Positions 10,026 to 19,760 of a stretch of DNA of 64,000 nucleotides are shown here, in pieces (positions within the stretch are counted from its first letter, which is position 1; every line of letters starts with the position of its first letter). The stretch lies in assembly GCF_004769525.1 (NCBI RefSeq), contig NZ_RQFT01000011.1, positions 248,001 to 312,000 on the forward strand, given 5' to 3'. The notes beneath the pieces are model-generated. The model did not search any database. It saw nothing but the letters and a program-made list of their open reading frames with translations, and was not told where the DNA came from. The position numbers and the translations under genes were made by a program. This stretch comes from Leptospira bouyouniensis. Its GTDB lineage: Bacteria; Spirochaetota; Leptospiria; Leptospirales; Leptospiraceae.

Positions 10026-10306
10026 GTTTCAATTACCTTGGGAACTACCACATAACCATTTTCATATGAAGGTGCAATTTTTGCTAGGTCTTCACGTTTT
10101 AAAGAGTTTTCACTTAAATCCTTGCGGAGTTCATAAAAAATTTGTTCGTAAATTTCATCATCGCCTACTTTTGATGTATCTAAGTTTTTAATTTCATCTA
10201 CATATTGGACAATTCTAGAAAAGTCACTTAACATACCTGATATTTCATTTTCTTCGATGTTCAATTTTGCTAAATTTGCAATGTTTTTTAATTCTTTTTC
10301 ATCCAT
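10022..10306 (-). CDS. gatC: Amidotransferase subunit C
   Basis: Small stabilising subunit of GatCAB, 94 residues, typical length. The N-terminal [16 protein letters not shown] helix and the middle [11 protein letters not shown] segment are the family signatures, and the C-terminal tail is the part that wraps between GatA and GatB. It is directly followed by gatA with a 4-base overlap and preceded by the sugar-transferase gene at 9 bases. Confidence 0.94.
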   Translation of the reverse strand: MDEKELKNIANLAKLNIEENEISGMLSDFSRIVQYVDEIKNLDTSKVGDDEIYEQIFYELRKDLSENSLKREDLAKIAPSYENGYVVVPKVIET

Positions 10307-10315
10307 ATGGTTTCC

Positions 10316-11716
10316 TCAGTAGGCATTCCTATCAATAATCGCTTTTAGCGGAGTTAATAAAATAATCTTAATATCGAGTAATAATGACCAATTCTCAATG
10401 TAGAAAATATCAGCTTCGATTCGTTTTTCAATGGAAGTATCACCTCGAAATCCTTGTACCTGCGCCCACCCAGTGATTCCTGCTTTTGCTGCATGCCTTC
10501 TCATATATTGGTGGTGTTCATTTCGAAATTTTTCAACATAGAATGGCCTTTCAGGTCTTGGTCCGACAACAGACATATCTCCTAGTAAAACATTAAAAAA
10601 CTGAGGAGTTTCATCGAGGGATAATTTCCGTAAGATAGCACCAACAGCAGTAACTCTTGGGTCATCCTTCGTAGTCCACAAGGTATCAGATTTTTCCTTG
10701 GCCTGGACTACCATGGAACGAAATTTGATCATCCCAAATACCTTATTATCCAAACCTACTCGTTCTTGTTTATAAAATACAGGGCCATTACTAGTAAATT
10801 TAACGAGTAATGCAATGATGATATAAAACGGACTGAAGAGTAAAATGAAAAATAATGAGAAAATTATATCGAAGATTCTTTTTAATACGAGATTGTATCC
10901 TAGTCTGAGAGGGATATTCCGAATGGAAATAATTGGAATTCCATCCAATACTTCGACTCTTCCTTTTGCTGTAACAATTTCTTCATAACTTGGAATCACC
11001 TTCAAATCAATTCCGTGAAAATCTGCAATATCAATTACTTCCTTGAGTGAATCGCCTTCATCGTGTGACAATGCATAGACGATCAGATCAATATCATTGT
11101 TTTCGACGTAATTTTCAAGTTTTGGAGTTGTCGTGACTGTTTGGATCAATTTGGGGGATAAGTTTTTTTTGCCGGAAACAAATCCTTTGACTGTATATCC
11201 ATAAATGGAATGTTTTTGCAAAGTTTTCGAAAAATTAATAGCAGATTTACCAGTTCCAATGATGAGAACTGATTTTAGATTATAACCTTTGCTCCTAAGG
11301 TATTGCATTAATGTTCGTAGTAAAAAATGGGAAAAAGTTGTTAAAATAACAGTGCTGATCGCAAAATATCCGATGACAAGCCTCGAAAAACTTTCGCCTC
11401 GAAAGAAAAAGAGTAATGATAATACAACTAATAAATTTAAAACTACACCAGATATAATGGCAAACAGTTCATCGGAAAAAGAGAGCCCTCGTCTTGGATG
11501 GTATAAATCAATCGATAAAAAAGAGACAACTTGAGAGAATCCAAGTACAATTCCAAGAATTAAATAATTGAAAGGATCAATGGTTTGGATTTGAAAACTT
11601 GAATCAGGTGATAAATAATAACGTACGATATAAGCTGTTAAAAAACTGGCTAAACCAATAAAAAAATCAGTCACAAGGAATAATAATTTGAAGGATTGAC
11701 TACGTTCTTTTAACAT
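10316..11716 (-). CDS. Polyprenyl-phosphate sugar phosphotransferase (WcaJ/WbaP type)
   Basis: Inner-membrane enzyme that loads the first sugar-1-phosphate onto undecaprenyl phosphate to start surface polysaccharide or O-antigen assembly. The 466 residues comprise four N-terminal membrane segments, a CoA-binding-like Rossmann domain (SVLIIGTGKSAINFSK), a fifth hydrophobic segment and the C-terminal bacterial sugar transferase domain with YKQERVG, MIKFRSM, LSLDETPQ and SVVGPRPERP motifs. Which sugar is used is not visible. It is 13 bases downstream of lptD, linking two envelope-polysaccharide steps in one transcription unit. Confidence 0.92.
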   Translation of the reverse strand: MLKERSQSFKLLFLVTDFFIGLASFLTAYIVRYYLSPDSSFQIQTIDPFNYLILGIVLGFSQVVSFLSIDLYHPRRGLSFSDELFAIISGVVLNLLVVLSLLFFFRGESFSRLVIGYFAISTVILTTFSHFLLRTLMQYLRSKGYNLKSVLIIGTGKSAINFSKTLQKHSIYGYTVKGFVSGKKNLSPKLIQTVTTTPKLENYVENNDIDLIVYALSHDEGDSLKEVIDIADFHGIDLKVIPSYEEIVTAKGRVEVLDGIPIISIRNIPLRLGYNLVLKRIFDIIFSLFFILLFSPFYIIIALLVKFTSNGPVFYKQERVGLDNKVFGMIKFRSMVVQAKEKSDTLWTTKDDPRVTAVGAILRKLSLDETPQFFNVLLGDMSVVGPRPERPFYVEKFRNEHHQYMRRHAAKAGITGWAQVQGFRGDTSIEKRIEADIFYIENWSLLLDIKIILLTPLKAIIDRNAY

Positions 11717-11729
11717 ATGTTTCTCTAAT

Positions 11730-14687
11730 TTACTCTGTTAGGTCTGTCGATGTTCCATCTAATGGGCGTTTTCTGAATCGATATAATCTTACTCTCGTTG
11801 CTTGCGCCGAAGCGGAATCTCCAAAGCTGAAATTTGTTAAATTCACTGATAAATATACGGATTGGTCATAGAAAGTTAATTGATTATTGAGTGCAAGTCC
11901 ACCTGGTAATGCACGAAGATTCATACTGTATCCGAGACGATATTCCCAGTTATGAAGGTCCATTTTGAATGTCATCATGAATCGATTTATATTGAAGACT
12001 GTTTTTTGTCTTTCCGTTTGACCATTTGCTCCCGTTCCTGACGCTAAGTCTTCCCAAATGGTAGTTTGGTCATAATTTGTCCCTGTTTGAGAAGTATAAA
12101 GTTCTGGACTTGTATTCAATGCATAAAATTGACCTTGAGCAAGTGCAGTTAAACGCCAAGGTTCAGTTACTCTTGAATCTAATTCTAGTTCGACGCCAGT
12201 ATATCTTGTTACTTTTACGTCTGTTTTAAAAAAGAATCGATAACTATCTAAAAAACTATCTTTATAAACGTGATACCAAGTAGAACCTATTTCTAAACTA
12301 CGAAATGCACGAATGATAGGCCAAGAGAACCCACCCATTTTATAAGATACTGTTAAATTATTGGATAAAGAACGATTCTGAGGTGTATGGTGCACGTAAT
12401 CATTATTAATGAAAATACCTGAATAAAAATTTCTTTTCCTTTCCAATAAACTTGGTCTTCTAGTTGAAAAACCATCTACGAAATCAAAGAAACCTCCAAT
12501 GCGTACAACGGTATAATACCAACGTTGCATATTTGTTAGACCTGGATTATATGTCGAAGAAAATTGTCTTAAATCACGAATAGTTCTTACTGAAATATCC
12601 CAATCATTTAAAGCATAACTTTCCAATGCAAACTCTGCTTCATGTTGGCGTAAATTTCCAAGAATTGGATCTTTTGCTTCTGCTTTATCTGCATCTAACC
12701 TTCTGTATGTGGTAGATAAAAATATTTCGGGTATCCCCATTCTTACGGTATGCGATTGTCTTACATATTGGTAAGACTGTTGTTTGAGTAAAGTTGCATA
12801 TGCCTTGTTAACATCACGATCTGGTCCATTTAACTCACTTCCTGTTCCTGGAAATTCAACGGTTTGTTTTGTTGCACCCATATAAACTGATGGAGTAAAC
12901 GACATATAAGTTCCCATAGCAATCGGAGAACGAAGTCCAGTTTCCCCGATCACATTGGTTTGTGATCGTAAAACGTAGTCTTGGTATTGACTTCTTGGAT
13001 CAACAATTCCTGTGGTTGGGTTTACTTTTTGTTGAGGTGGACCATAAATTCGATTGATATTGGTTTGGAATAACATATCCCAATAGATTGGACTTGTCGT
13101 TCCCGGAATGTTACCAACATTACTTGAGTTACGAATTGTGACTGCAGGTAAAGTGTCTTGAGCCGCAAAGTATTGATTTGCTTGAATTTGGTAAATGAGA
13201 GTTCGGCTCATAGAAATACCAACACTCAAATCGCCTCGATTTTCAGTATAGTTAAAGTTCCAATTAAGAAGGTTTCTAATCAAACCATATCGAACATCAC
13301 GAAAAGTATATAAAGACTGTAATGAATTTGATGGTTGGTATCGATTTCCAAATTCATAATCAAACAATCTGTTGCTATAATTTTCATATTGTAATTGGAA
13401 ATTCCGAGTATAATCTTTTGAAAAATCATTAAATTTAGCATTTAAACGTAAATCCGCTTTCCACCAAGGATCATAGTTAACTCCTGTATTACGATATGGG
13501 AGTCCTGAATTAGGAAACAATTCTCCGCGATCTACATTATTGGTAACAGCTACATTTCCAAATCCACCATTTTTGAATCGATCTTCATAAACAGGAGTTA
13601 CCGCATTGTTTTTATAATTTGCATAACCTAAATTAATATTATAATTTAAAATTGGAGATACTTTCCACATCTCCAATTGAGCAGCTTGTCCCGTTTTTTC
13701 ATACATATCAAAACGAAACTTATACCCATTTGCTAAAAACAAACTATTGGGATAGGAATCTGACCATTGGTATGAGTTTTGCCAAAACCAACCTTGTGTA
13801 TTGTTTTTACCAAATTGAGTCGTGACCCCGTTCCCTGACTCTGAGTTATATAGAAAGGGTAACATGAAAAGTGTTGTACCCCCAACTTTATACGACACCC
13901 ATTGTGCAACAACCGTTCTGTCATCATGAATCACGATACGTTTAGCTTGGAAAGATTCATGAGGTAGTTCTGCATTACAAGCAGTGAAGTAACCCATTTC
14001 TAAGAGATAACGTTTCTCATCTAAACGTTTGATCTTTTGGCCAATAAAATGTGAAGGGAACATACTCAATTTAGAATTATAAACAATACCTTGGTTTAAT
14101 TTAAGATCATAAATCATACGATCTCCAATTACCTTGGCATTTCCATCTTTGTATTCGACTCCACCTTCTGCATAAATTTCTTGCCTGCTTGCATCAATCG
14201 AAACGGAATCTGCAATCAATTCCCCAGCTTTGATTTTCACGCGAACCTTCCCTCTTAAAACAAGGACTCCTCCTTTTGTTTTATCAATATTCATTAGCTG
14301 GCCTTCTGCTGCGTTTTGAATTTGAATGGGAGGAGCTTTTTTGGGTTGGGAACTGAGTAAAGACTCAGGTGTTAACGGTGGTTCTTCTTCTGGAACAAGT
14401 GCTTCACGCAATCGTTCCCGTTTGCTATAGATTGTACCGGAAGGATTTAGACCTAAATTACGAAGGTTGTCTTCGACTTCTCTATCTGTCATTGAATCAA
14501 CAGACTTACGAACGAGTCCCCGCTGTATTTGTGCTGATGTTTGTTTTCTTTCTTCTTCTTGTTGGTTTTTTGTAGGGATCGATTGGTCTGGGAATAGTAA
14601 TTTTAAGCCATTGGTATCCTGTGCCAGAATTTCCATTCCGATAAGAAAACCACAAAATAGTATGAGAAAATGAATGGATTTTTGCAC
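11730..14687 (-). CDS. lptD: LptD/OstA-like LPS assembly outer-membrane protein
   Basis: Outer-membrane translocon subunit thought to insert LPS into the outer leaflet. The 985 residues start with a signal peptide (to about 22, ending MEILAQ), then a Leptospira-type lead region with SAP-like SMTDREVEDNLRNLGLNPSG, an OstA/LptA-like beta-jellyroll (about 125-230, repeated strands such as GGVEYKDGNAKVIGDRMIYD), and a very large C-terminal beta-barrel rich in alternating aromatic strands. The paired cysteines that form the activating disulfides in E. coli LptD are not obvious. First gene of the minus-strand run; a 175-base gap separates it from the divergent gene at 14863. Confidence 0.85.
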   Translation of the reverse strand: MQKSIHFLILFCGFLIGMEILAQDTNGLKLLFPDQSIPTKNQQEEERKQTSAQIQRGLVRKSVDSMTDREVEDNLRNLGLNPSGTIYSKRERLREALVPEEEPPLTPESLLSSQPKKAPPIQIQNAAEGQLMNIDKTKGGVLVLRGKVRVKIKAGELIADSVSIDASRQEIYAEGGVEYKDGNAKVIGDRMIYDLKLNQGIVYNSKLSMFPSHFIGQKIKRLDEKRYLLEMGYFTACNAELPHESFQAKRIVIHDDRTVVAQWVSYKVGGTTLFMLPFLYNSESGNGVTTQFGKNNTQGWFWQNSYQWSDSYPNSLFLANGYKFRFDMYEKTGQAAQLEMWKVSPILNYNINLGYANYKNNAVTPVYEDRFKNGGFGNVAVTNNVDRGELFPNSGLPYRNTGVNYDPWWKADLRLNAKFNDFSKDYTRNFQLQYENYSNRLFDYEFGNRYQPSNSLQSLYTFRDVRYGLIRNLLNWNFNYTENRGDLSVGISMSRTLIYQIQANQYFAAQDTLPAVTIRNSSNVGNIPGTTSPIYWDMLFQTNINRIYGPPQQKVNPTTGIVDPRSQYQDYVLRSQTNVIGETGLRSPIAMGTYMSFTPSVYMGATKQTVEFPGTGSELNGPDRDVNKAYATLLKQQSYQYVRQSHTVRMGIPEIFLSTTYRRLDADKAEAKDPILGNLRQHEAEFALESYALNDWDISVRTIRDLRQFSSTYNPGLTNMQRWYYTVVRIGGFFDFVDGFSTRRPSLLERKRNFYSGIFINNDYVHHTPQNRSLSNNLTVSYKMGGFSWPIIRAFRSLEIGSTWYHVYKDSFLDSYRFFFKTDVKVTRYTGVELELDSRVTEPWRLTALAQGQFYALNTSPELYTSQTGTNYDQTTIWEDLASGTGANGQTERQKTVFNINRFMMTFKMDLHNWEYRLGYSMNLRALPGGLALNNQLTFYDQSVYLSVNLTNFSFGDSASAQATRVRLYRFRKRPLDGTSTDLTE

Positions 14688-14862
14688 AGCGGGCTTTGGA
14701 AGTATAGAACGAGAGTTTTACCCCTATCGAAAAAATCAATGGAAAACCAGGTAGAAATTCGAGACGGAATCTCGTAAAATCGCTGAAAAAGAGGTTGCGT
14801 AAGGATCCGATGAATGGACATAATCAAATGGCTCGAATCCCTTGAGCATAGGTGAGTTTTGA

Positions 14863-15213
14863 ATGGCGAAAACCTACTCTGGAGAACGAATCCCCGGAAC
14901 ACTTCGGTACACTCTCAAAATCAGAGAGGGGAATGAAGAACATATTGTCCAAGTCCCAGAGCCTTCCATCCAAATCCTGACGGATGGATTTGGTCCAGAA
15001 GAAAGTGCGAATCGTTTGGCACTTGCGATCCTCCTTGATTTTTCAAAGAACCCTCAAATTTCATTTGCCCATTACAAAGATTTTAATTTTTTCTTAGCAG
15101 GACTTTTATCAGAAGATAATTGGTTATTACATTCGAATCGAATTCATTTGTTTTTTAAACTTTTAGAAAACCCTAGCTTCGAAAAAAAACCAATCTTATC
15201 AGGGAATCTTTAA
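14863..15213 (+). CDS. Conserved-looking hypothetical protein, 116 aa
   Basis: I do not recognise this protein. It is 116 residues, without signal peptide or membrane segment, and has a plausible globular composition with a predicted beta N-terminal half (GTLRYTLKIREGNEEHIVQV) and a helical second half. An AGGTGA Shine-Dalgarno at 14850-14855 sits 7 bases before the ATG, supporting the start. It stands alone, divergent from lptD and convergent with the kinase-like gene 8 bases away. Function unknown. Confidence 0.7.
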   Translation: MAKTYSGERIPGTLRYTLKIREGNEEHIVQVPEPSIQILTDGFGPEESANRLALAILLDFSKNPQISFAHYKDFNFFLAGLLSEDNWLLHSNRIHLFFKLLENPSFEKKPILSGNL

Positions 15214-15220
15214 TTTCAAT

Positions 15221-16312
15221 TTATACAGGTTTGACAATTGGTAATGTGAACACCCAAGAGGAATTGGTTTCATCACGTAACAAACTACCTTTGTGTTCGG
15301 CGATGATACTCCTTGTCACATCCAATGAGTTCATTTGAGAAATACCCATCATCAAATCCTCTCCCCCATTGTCTTGGATTCGGATTTGCACAAATTCATT
15401 CCCATCCCTTTCATCCACTGACAGATTAACAGAGATCTTTCTACCAATTGAATCTTCTCTTGTATTGACACGAAGCCTTGCATCTTGGATCAAGTTGAGT
15501 AAAACTTGTTTGATTTTTTGCGGTTGGCAATAGACATGAGGAACATCTCCCATTTCCAATTCACATTGGATCCCTTCTTTTAAAAAGTATTGGTGGAGAA
15601 AAGAGCGAGTGTCATTTAAGATACTCACTAGATTCGAGTATGTCCACTGAGAACTTGTGGATTGAGAATAAGATACTAAATTTTTAACAATTTTTGCAAT
15701 TCTTTCTGATTCTTCCGTGATTTTGACTGCTTTTTCTTTGAGGGTTTGATTTGCAGTTTTTTTTGCTTCTAAAGCAATAAGATCAGCGAGGTTAAGAATG
15801 GATGTGAGCGGATTATTGATTTCATGTGAGATTCCTGAAGCAACAAGTGCGATGGTTTCCCATTTTTGGTTTTCTGCTAAACGACTTTCCACTACACGGA
15901 TATGTTTTTGTACTTGTGATTTATAAATTGCCATTTCCACAGAGATATAAAGATCTCTACTATTGAATGGTTTGATGAGGTAACCAAAGGGTTCCGTGGT
16001 TTTTGCTCGATTGATCGTGGCTTCATCCGAATAAGCTGTGAGGTAAATGACTGGAATTTCTTTTGTTCGTTTGATTCTACCAGCAATCTCAATTCCATCC
16101 ATAGGACCATTTAACATGATATCCATAAGCACCAAATCAAAGTGTTCGGACTCTATTTGGTCAATGGCATCATTTGCTTCAGAAACATAAATGGCATTGT
16201 ATCCATATTGTTTCAATGTAGAACAAATATTAATCGCAATGATCCTCTCGTCTTCTACAACGAGGATTTTTTTTACATCTGTTTCTTTTTCATTTCCCAC
16301 AATTGATGTCAT
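15221..16312 (-). CDS. Receiver domain-histidine kinase hybrid with degraded ATPase domain
   Basis: Cytoplasmic two-component protein with an N-terminal receiver (Asp64 in VLMDIML, Lys114 in YLIKPF), a HisKA dimerisation helix (His163 in GISHEINNPLTS), and a C-terminal HATPase region. The ATPase part is reduced: the N box reads NLIQDA with Asp277 where a second Asn is usual, the G1 box is DNGG, and the glycine-rich G2 lid is missing before the C-terminal strand WVFTLP. It may therefore be a poor kinase or a pure phosphotransfer/scaffold protein. The ATG at 16312 is preferred; a TTG four codons upstream (16324) is the alternative. No partner regulator gene is adjacent. Confidence 0.85.
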   Translation of the reverse strand: MTSIVGNEKETDVKKILVVEDERIIAINICSTLKQYGYNAIYVSEANDAIDQIESEHFDLVLMDIMLNGPMDGIEIAGRIKRTKEIPVIYLTAYSDEATINRAKTTEPFGYLIKPFNSRDLYISVEMAIYKSQVQKHIRVVESRLAENQKWETIALVASGISHEINNPLTSILNLADLIALEAKKTANQTLKEKAVKITEESERIAKIVKNLVSYSQSTSSQWTYSNLVSILNDTRSFLHQYFLKEGIQCELEMGDVPHVYCQPQKIKQVLLNLIQDARLRVNTREDSIGRKISVNLSVDERDGNEFVQIRIQDNGGEDLMMGISQMNSLDVTRSIIAEHKGSLLRDETNSSWVFTLPIVKPV

Positions 16313-16392
16313 TGTTTTACACAACCAGTTCTCACTATCAAACAGAATAATTTCCGTTTGTCAACAGAATCCGGACAACAAATCTCTGTATT

Positions 16393-18387
16393 GTGGAAGA
16401 GGAATTGAATGAAGCCCAAAAGCAGGTGGTTTTAGCGCCACGTGGACCTGTTTTAGTGATCGCAGGTGCAGGAACAGGAAAAACGAAAACTTTAGTTCAT
16501 AAACTTGCCCATTTGGTCAAAAATGGTACTAATCCTGAATCCATTCTTCTCCTGACTTTCACAAGGCGTGCTGCCAAAGAAATGTTAGGAAGGGCTTCTC
16601 GAATTTTAGACAATCGAATGATGTCTGTTCGAGGAGGAACGTTTCATTCATTTTGTCATTTGTTCCTGCGAAAATATGCAAATGCGATTCCAATAGATTC
16701 AAATTTTACAATATTAGATGAAGAAGATACCATTGGTTTTGTTGGTATGGCAAGAGACCAAGTGGTCACAAATGCCACTAAAGTTAGGTTTCCCAAAAAA
16801 GAAACACTTGCAGAGATTTTTTCAACTTGTTTTAACTTACAAGTTTCTCTCGAAAAATACTTACAAAAAGAATACCCAATGTTTCTAGGAATTACTAAAG
16901 AAATCCAAGAAATTAAAACAAAATTTACTGATCTCAAATTAAAACACAATTCTTTAGACTTCGATGATTTATTAGATTTTACGAGAAAGTTGTTAATGAC
17001 TGACGAATCGATTCGAGACCGAATGTCATCAATTTATGAATACATATTGGTTGATGAATACCAAGATACAAATCGTATCCAGGCACATATAGCTTGTTTA
17101 TTGGCAAGTAAACACCAAAACATACTGGTTGTGGGAGATGATGCACAGTGTATTTATGGGTTTAGGGGGGCAAATGTTCATAATATGTTGGATTTTCCCA
17201 AAATTTTTCCCAGTTCTACTTCCATTCAACTAACAGAAAACTATCGGAGTGTGCAACCGATTTTAAACTTTGCAAATGCAGTTCTAGAAAATAGCACTGA
17301 AAATTACAAAAAATATCTAATCTCACCTTACAAAAAAAAAGCACAATTACCTTATCTTTTACAAATAGAATCTTTGGAAGAGGAAGCAGATTGGATCAGT
17401 AACCAAATATTGGAATTGTATGAAGAAGGGATTGCCTTTTCTGAAATGGCTGTGCTTTTTCGTGCGGGTTATTCATCCCACCTACTCGAAGTACATTTGA
17501 ATGCTAAGAAAATACCATATAAAAAATATGGAGGGAGGAAGTTTTTTGATTTAGCACATGTAAAAGATATCTTAGCTTATCTCAAAGTGATTGAAAATCA
17601 TAAAGATATTCTGTCTTGGAATCGAATTTTATTATTAGAAAATCAAATAGGTAAAAAGTATTCACAAGTTTTATATAAAAAATTAGAATCAATTTTTTTC
17701 CATTGGAGAGAAGATTCCAATTTCTTTTTAGGATTACCTGAAGCGACAAAAGATTCTTTTACAAAGTTAATGGAATGTTTAGATTCCCTCTCACCAATAT
17801 CTCAATCGACCAATCAAATATTAGAAAAAGTATTATCACATTATTCCTCCGTTCTGGAATTGAATTATGATGATGCGGACAAAAGAAAACAAGACCTAGA
17901 GGCTCTTATCCTATTGTCAAAACAAGAATCAAACTTATCTGATTATTTATCCAATTTGATTTTAAACCCGGTGGATGGAAAGGAATTAGGGAATCATAAT
18001 GATGAAAACGATGAGTTTATCACTTTGTCAACAATCCATTCGGCAAAGGGATTGGAATGGAGGTATGTGTTTACGATGCAAGTTGTAGAAGGAAACCTAC
18101 CCCACAGTAGGATTCGTACAACTGAAGAATTAGAAGAAGAAAGGCGATTGTTTTACGTTGCCATTACTCGAGCAAAGGATGTCTTATATTTAACCAATCC
18201 ATCTTTTAACGACAAAAATAGATTTACTCCTGTTAGTCGGTTTGTTTCCGATTTACCCAAGGATAAAGAATTGTTTCAAATTTTAGAGGCAAAAAAACAG
18301 GAAAATTCCAAAGAAAATCTAAATAATAAGGCAAATCCCTCTTCAAACGATCCCTTCCAAAATATTCAAAACTACTTTTTGAATTGA
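16393..18387 (+). CDS. UvrD/Rep/PcrA-family DNA helicase
   Basis: ATP-dependent 3'-5' superfamily 1A DNA helicase for repair or replication restart. Seen in order: Q motif LNEAQKQVV, Walker A GAGTGKTKTL, LTFTRRAAKEM, FDDLLDF, Walker B/II VDEYQDTN, motif III GDDAQCIYGFRGAN, motif IV TENYRS, motif V STIHSAKGLEW and motif VI EERRLFYVAITRAKD. At 664 residues it is slightly shorter than UvrD/PcrA (about 720), with a short polar tail. The start is a GTG, the first possible codon in frame. UvrD versus PcrA/Rep naming cannot be settled here. Confidence 0.93.
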   Translation: MEEELNEAQKQVVLAPRGPVLVIAGAGTGKTKTLVHKLAHLVKNGTNPESILLLTFTRRAAKEMLGRASRILDNRMMSVRGGTFHSFCHLFLRKYANAIPIDSNFTILDEEDTIGFVGMARDQVVTNATKVRFPKKETLAEIFSTCFNLQVSLEKYLQKEYPMFLGITKEIQEIKTKFTDLKLKHNSLDFDDLLDFTRKLLMTDESIRDRMSSIYEYILVDEYQDTNRIQAHIACLLASKHQNILVVGDDAQCIYGFRGANVHNMLDFPKIFPSSTSIQLTENYRSVQPILNFANAVLENSTENYKKYLISPYKKKAQLPYLLQIESLEEEADWISNQILELYEEGIAFSEMAVLFRAGYSSHLLEVHLNAKKIPYKKYGGRKFFDLAHVKDILAYLKVIENHKDILSWNRILLLENQIGKKYSQVLYKKLESIFFHWREDSNFFLGLPEATKDSFTKLMECLDSLSPISQSTNQILEKVLSHYSSVLELNYDDADKRKQDLEALILLSKQESNLSDYLSNLILNPVDGKELGNHNDENDEFITLSTIHSAKGLEWRYVFTMQVVEGNLPHSRIRTTEELEEERRLFYVAITRAKDVLYLTNPSFNDKNRFTPVSRFVSDLPKDKELFQILEAKKQENSKENLNNKANPSSNDPFQNIQNYFLN

Positions 18388-18431
18388 TTTTTACCAAATC
18401 ATCCTAGAAAATTCTAATCATTGGGGGATTT

Positions 18432-18977
18432 ATGAAGAATCACTATTTTACCATTATTTTCAGTTCTTTTTCGTTATTATTATTTGTCACTTGTGCATCC
18501 AACGATCCAAAAGATACAGCCGATTCAAAAAACCAAGATCCAAAGTCAAATTCTAGAAGTGCGAATTTAGAAGACCCTGAGAAAAGTGGAAAAAAATTTG
18601 GTTGTATTGAAGGAAATTGTGTTAACGGTGTTGGCAAATATGTTTATGAAAATGGCGATATTTACTCAGGATCTTTTAAAAATGATTTAAGAGATGGAAC
18701 TGGTAGTTTTGTTTACGCAGATGGCGAAAAGTTTAGCGGAACTTATGTGGAAGATAAAAAACAAGGCCCTGGTGAATATAATTTCAAAAACGGGGACAAG
18801 TATGTTGGTGAATTTCAAAATGGTCAAATCAACGGAAAAGGAACGTATAGTTTCAAAGATGGCAAATCCGTTTCAGGTGATTTTACCTCCGATGGCCAAG
18901 AAGGGATCGGAGTTCTCATTGATGATGGAAAATCAAGAAATTGTAAAATCTCTGGTAGAAAATTATTATGTGAATGA
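18432..18977 (+). CDS. MORN-repeat lipoprotein
   Basis: 181 residues with a signal peptide ending LLLFVTC (lipidated Cys21 expected) and a Ser/Asn/Lys-rich linker, then at least four MORN repeats (YVYENGDIYSGSFKND, FVYADGEKFSGTYVED, YNFKNGDKYVGEFQNG, YSFKDGKSVSGDFTSD) with the GxGxY spacing. Cysteines lie before and after the repeats (GCIEGNC; NCKISGRKLLC). MORN blocks form beta-hairpin ribbons that often bind proteins or lipids, but no specific role can be assigned. A GGGGGA site at 18422-18427 precedes the ATG. Convergent with the M48 protease, 6 bases apart. Confidence 0.85.
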   Translation: MKNHYFTIIFSSFSLLLFVTCASNDPKDTADSKNQDPKSNSRSANLEDPEKSGKKFGCIEGNCVNGVGKYVYENGDIYSGSFKNDLRDGTGSFVYADGEKFSGTYVEDKKQGPGEYNFKNGDKYVGEFQNGQINGKGTYSFKDGKSVSGDFTSDGQEGIGVLIDDGKSRNCKISGRKLLCE

Positions 18978-18988
18978 ATTCATTCACA
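18969..18988. repeat. 20-bp perfect palindrome over two convergent stop codons
   Basis: TGTGAATGAATTCATTCACA reads the same on both strands. It contains the TGA stops of both the MORN gene (plus) and the M48 protease gene (minus), so both genes end in the same sequence. It could form a hairpin at either mRNA 3' end; no T-tract follows on either side, so it is not a classical terminator. Confidence 0.8.
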
Positions 18989-19760
18989 AGTTGCAGTTTG
19001 GTTTTTTACCTGATTGCATTGCAGTTTCATACAAAGCCATAGCCTTTGGCATGGCTTCATTCAGTTGGCGAATTCTAGTTTCATCTGAAGGGTGAGTAGA
19101 TAAAAGTTCATTCGGTTTACCACTCCCCAATGCACTCATATTCTTCCAAAGATTGACACTTTCTCTCGGATCAAAACCAGACTTTGCCATAATCTCTAAT
19201 CCAATCAAATCAGCTTCTGACTCATGTTGTCTTGAAAACGGTAACAAAACACCGAATTTTGCACCCATGCCTAGGGCACCTGCTACAGTTGGTTTTCCTA
19301 ATGTTTCTAAAATTTTAACGGAACCTGTGGTCAATTGGTTTTGAGAAACTCTTTCATTTCCATGCCTTGCAATTACATGACCTATTTCATGCCCAATTAC
19401 GGCTGCTAGTTGGTCTTTGTTTTTGGCTACAGAAAACATCCCTGTATACACTCCGATTTTTCCACCAGGTAATGCAAAGGCATTGGGTGTATTGTCTCTA
19501 AAAACAACTACTTCCCACTGATCCACTCCTGTTGTATCAGTGGTAACCACAAGCTGATTCTCGACAATACATTTTACATAAGTATTTGTATTGGATCTAG
19601 TATCAATGGGTGTTTTGGATTTCATTTCATAAAAAGCCTGAGTACCCATTTCATTCATCTCGGAGTCATCAACTAATGTAATTTGTCTTCTACCTGTTGG
19701 AGAAGTATTACATTGGAGAAAGAACAGAATAATGGATAAAAAAGTATAAAATCGTTTCAT
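18984..19760 (-). CDS. M48-family zinc metalloprotease, predicted lipoprotein
   Basis: 258 residues with a short signal peptide and Cys17 in FFLQC, suggesting a periplasm-facing lipoprotein. The M48 catalytic motif HEIGH (His124, Glu125, His128) and the third zinc-ligand segment HESEADLIG (Glu181) are intact, and NAFALPGGKIGVYTGM is the family substrate-strand. It resembles BepA/LoiP-type proteases that police outer-membrane assembly, without the TPR domain of BepA. The start overlaps the end of the upstream GGDEF-EAL gene by 4 bases, so the two are probably co-expressed. Confidence 0.92.
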   Translation of the reverse strand: MKRFYTFLSIILFFLQCNTSPTGRRQITLVDDSEMNEMGTQAFYEMKSKTPIDTRSNTNTYVKCIVENQLVVTTDTTGVDQWEVVVFRDNTPNAFALPGGKIGVYTGMFSVAKNKDQLAAVIGHEIGHVIARHGNERVSQNQLTTGSVKILETLGKPTVAGALGMGAKFGVLLPFSRQHESEADLIGLEIMAKSGFDPRESVNLWKNMSALGSGKPNELLSTHPSDETRIRQLNEAMPKAMALYETAMQSGKKPNCNL

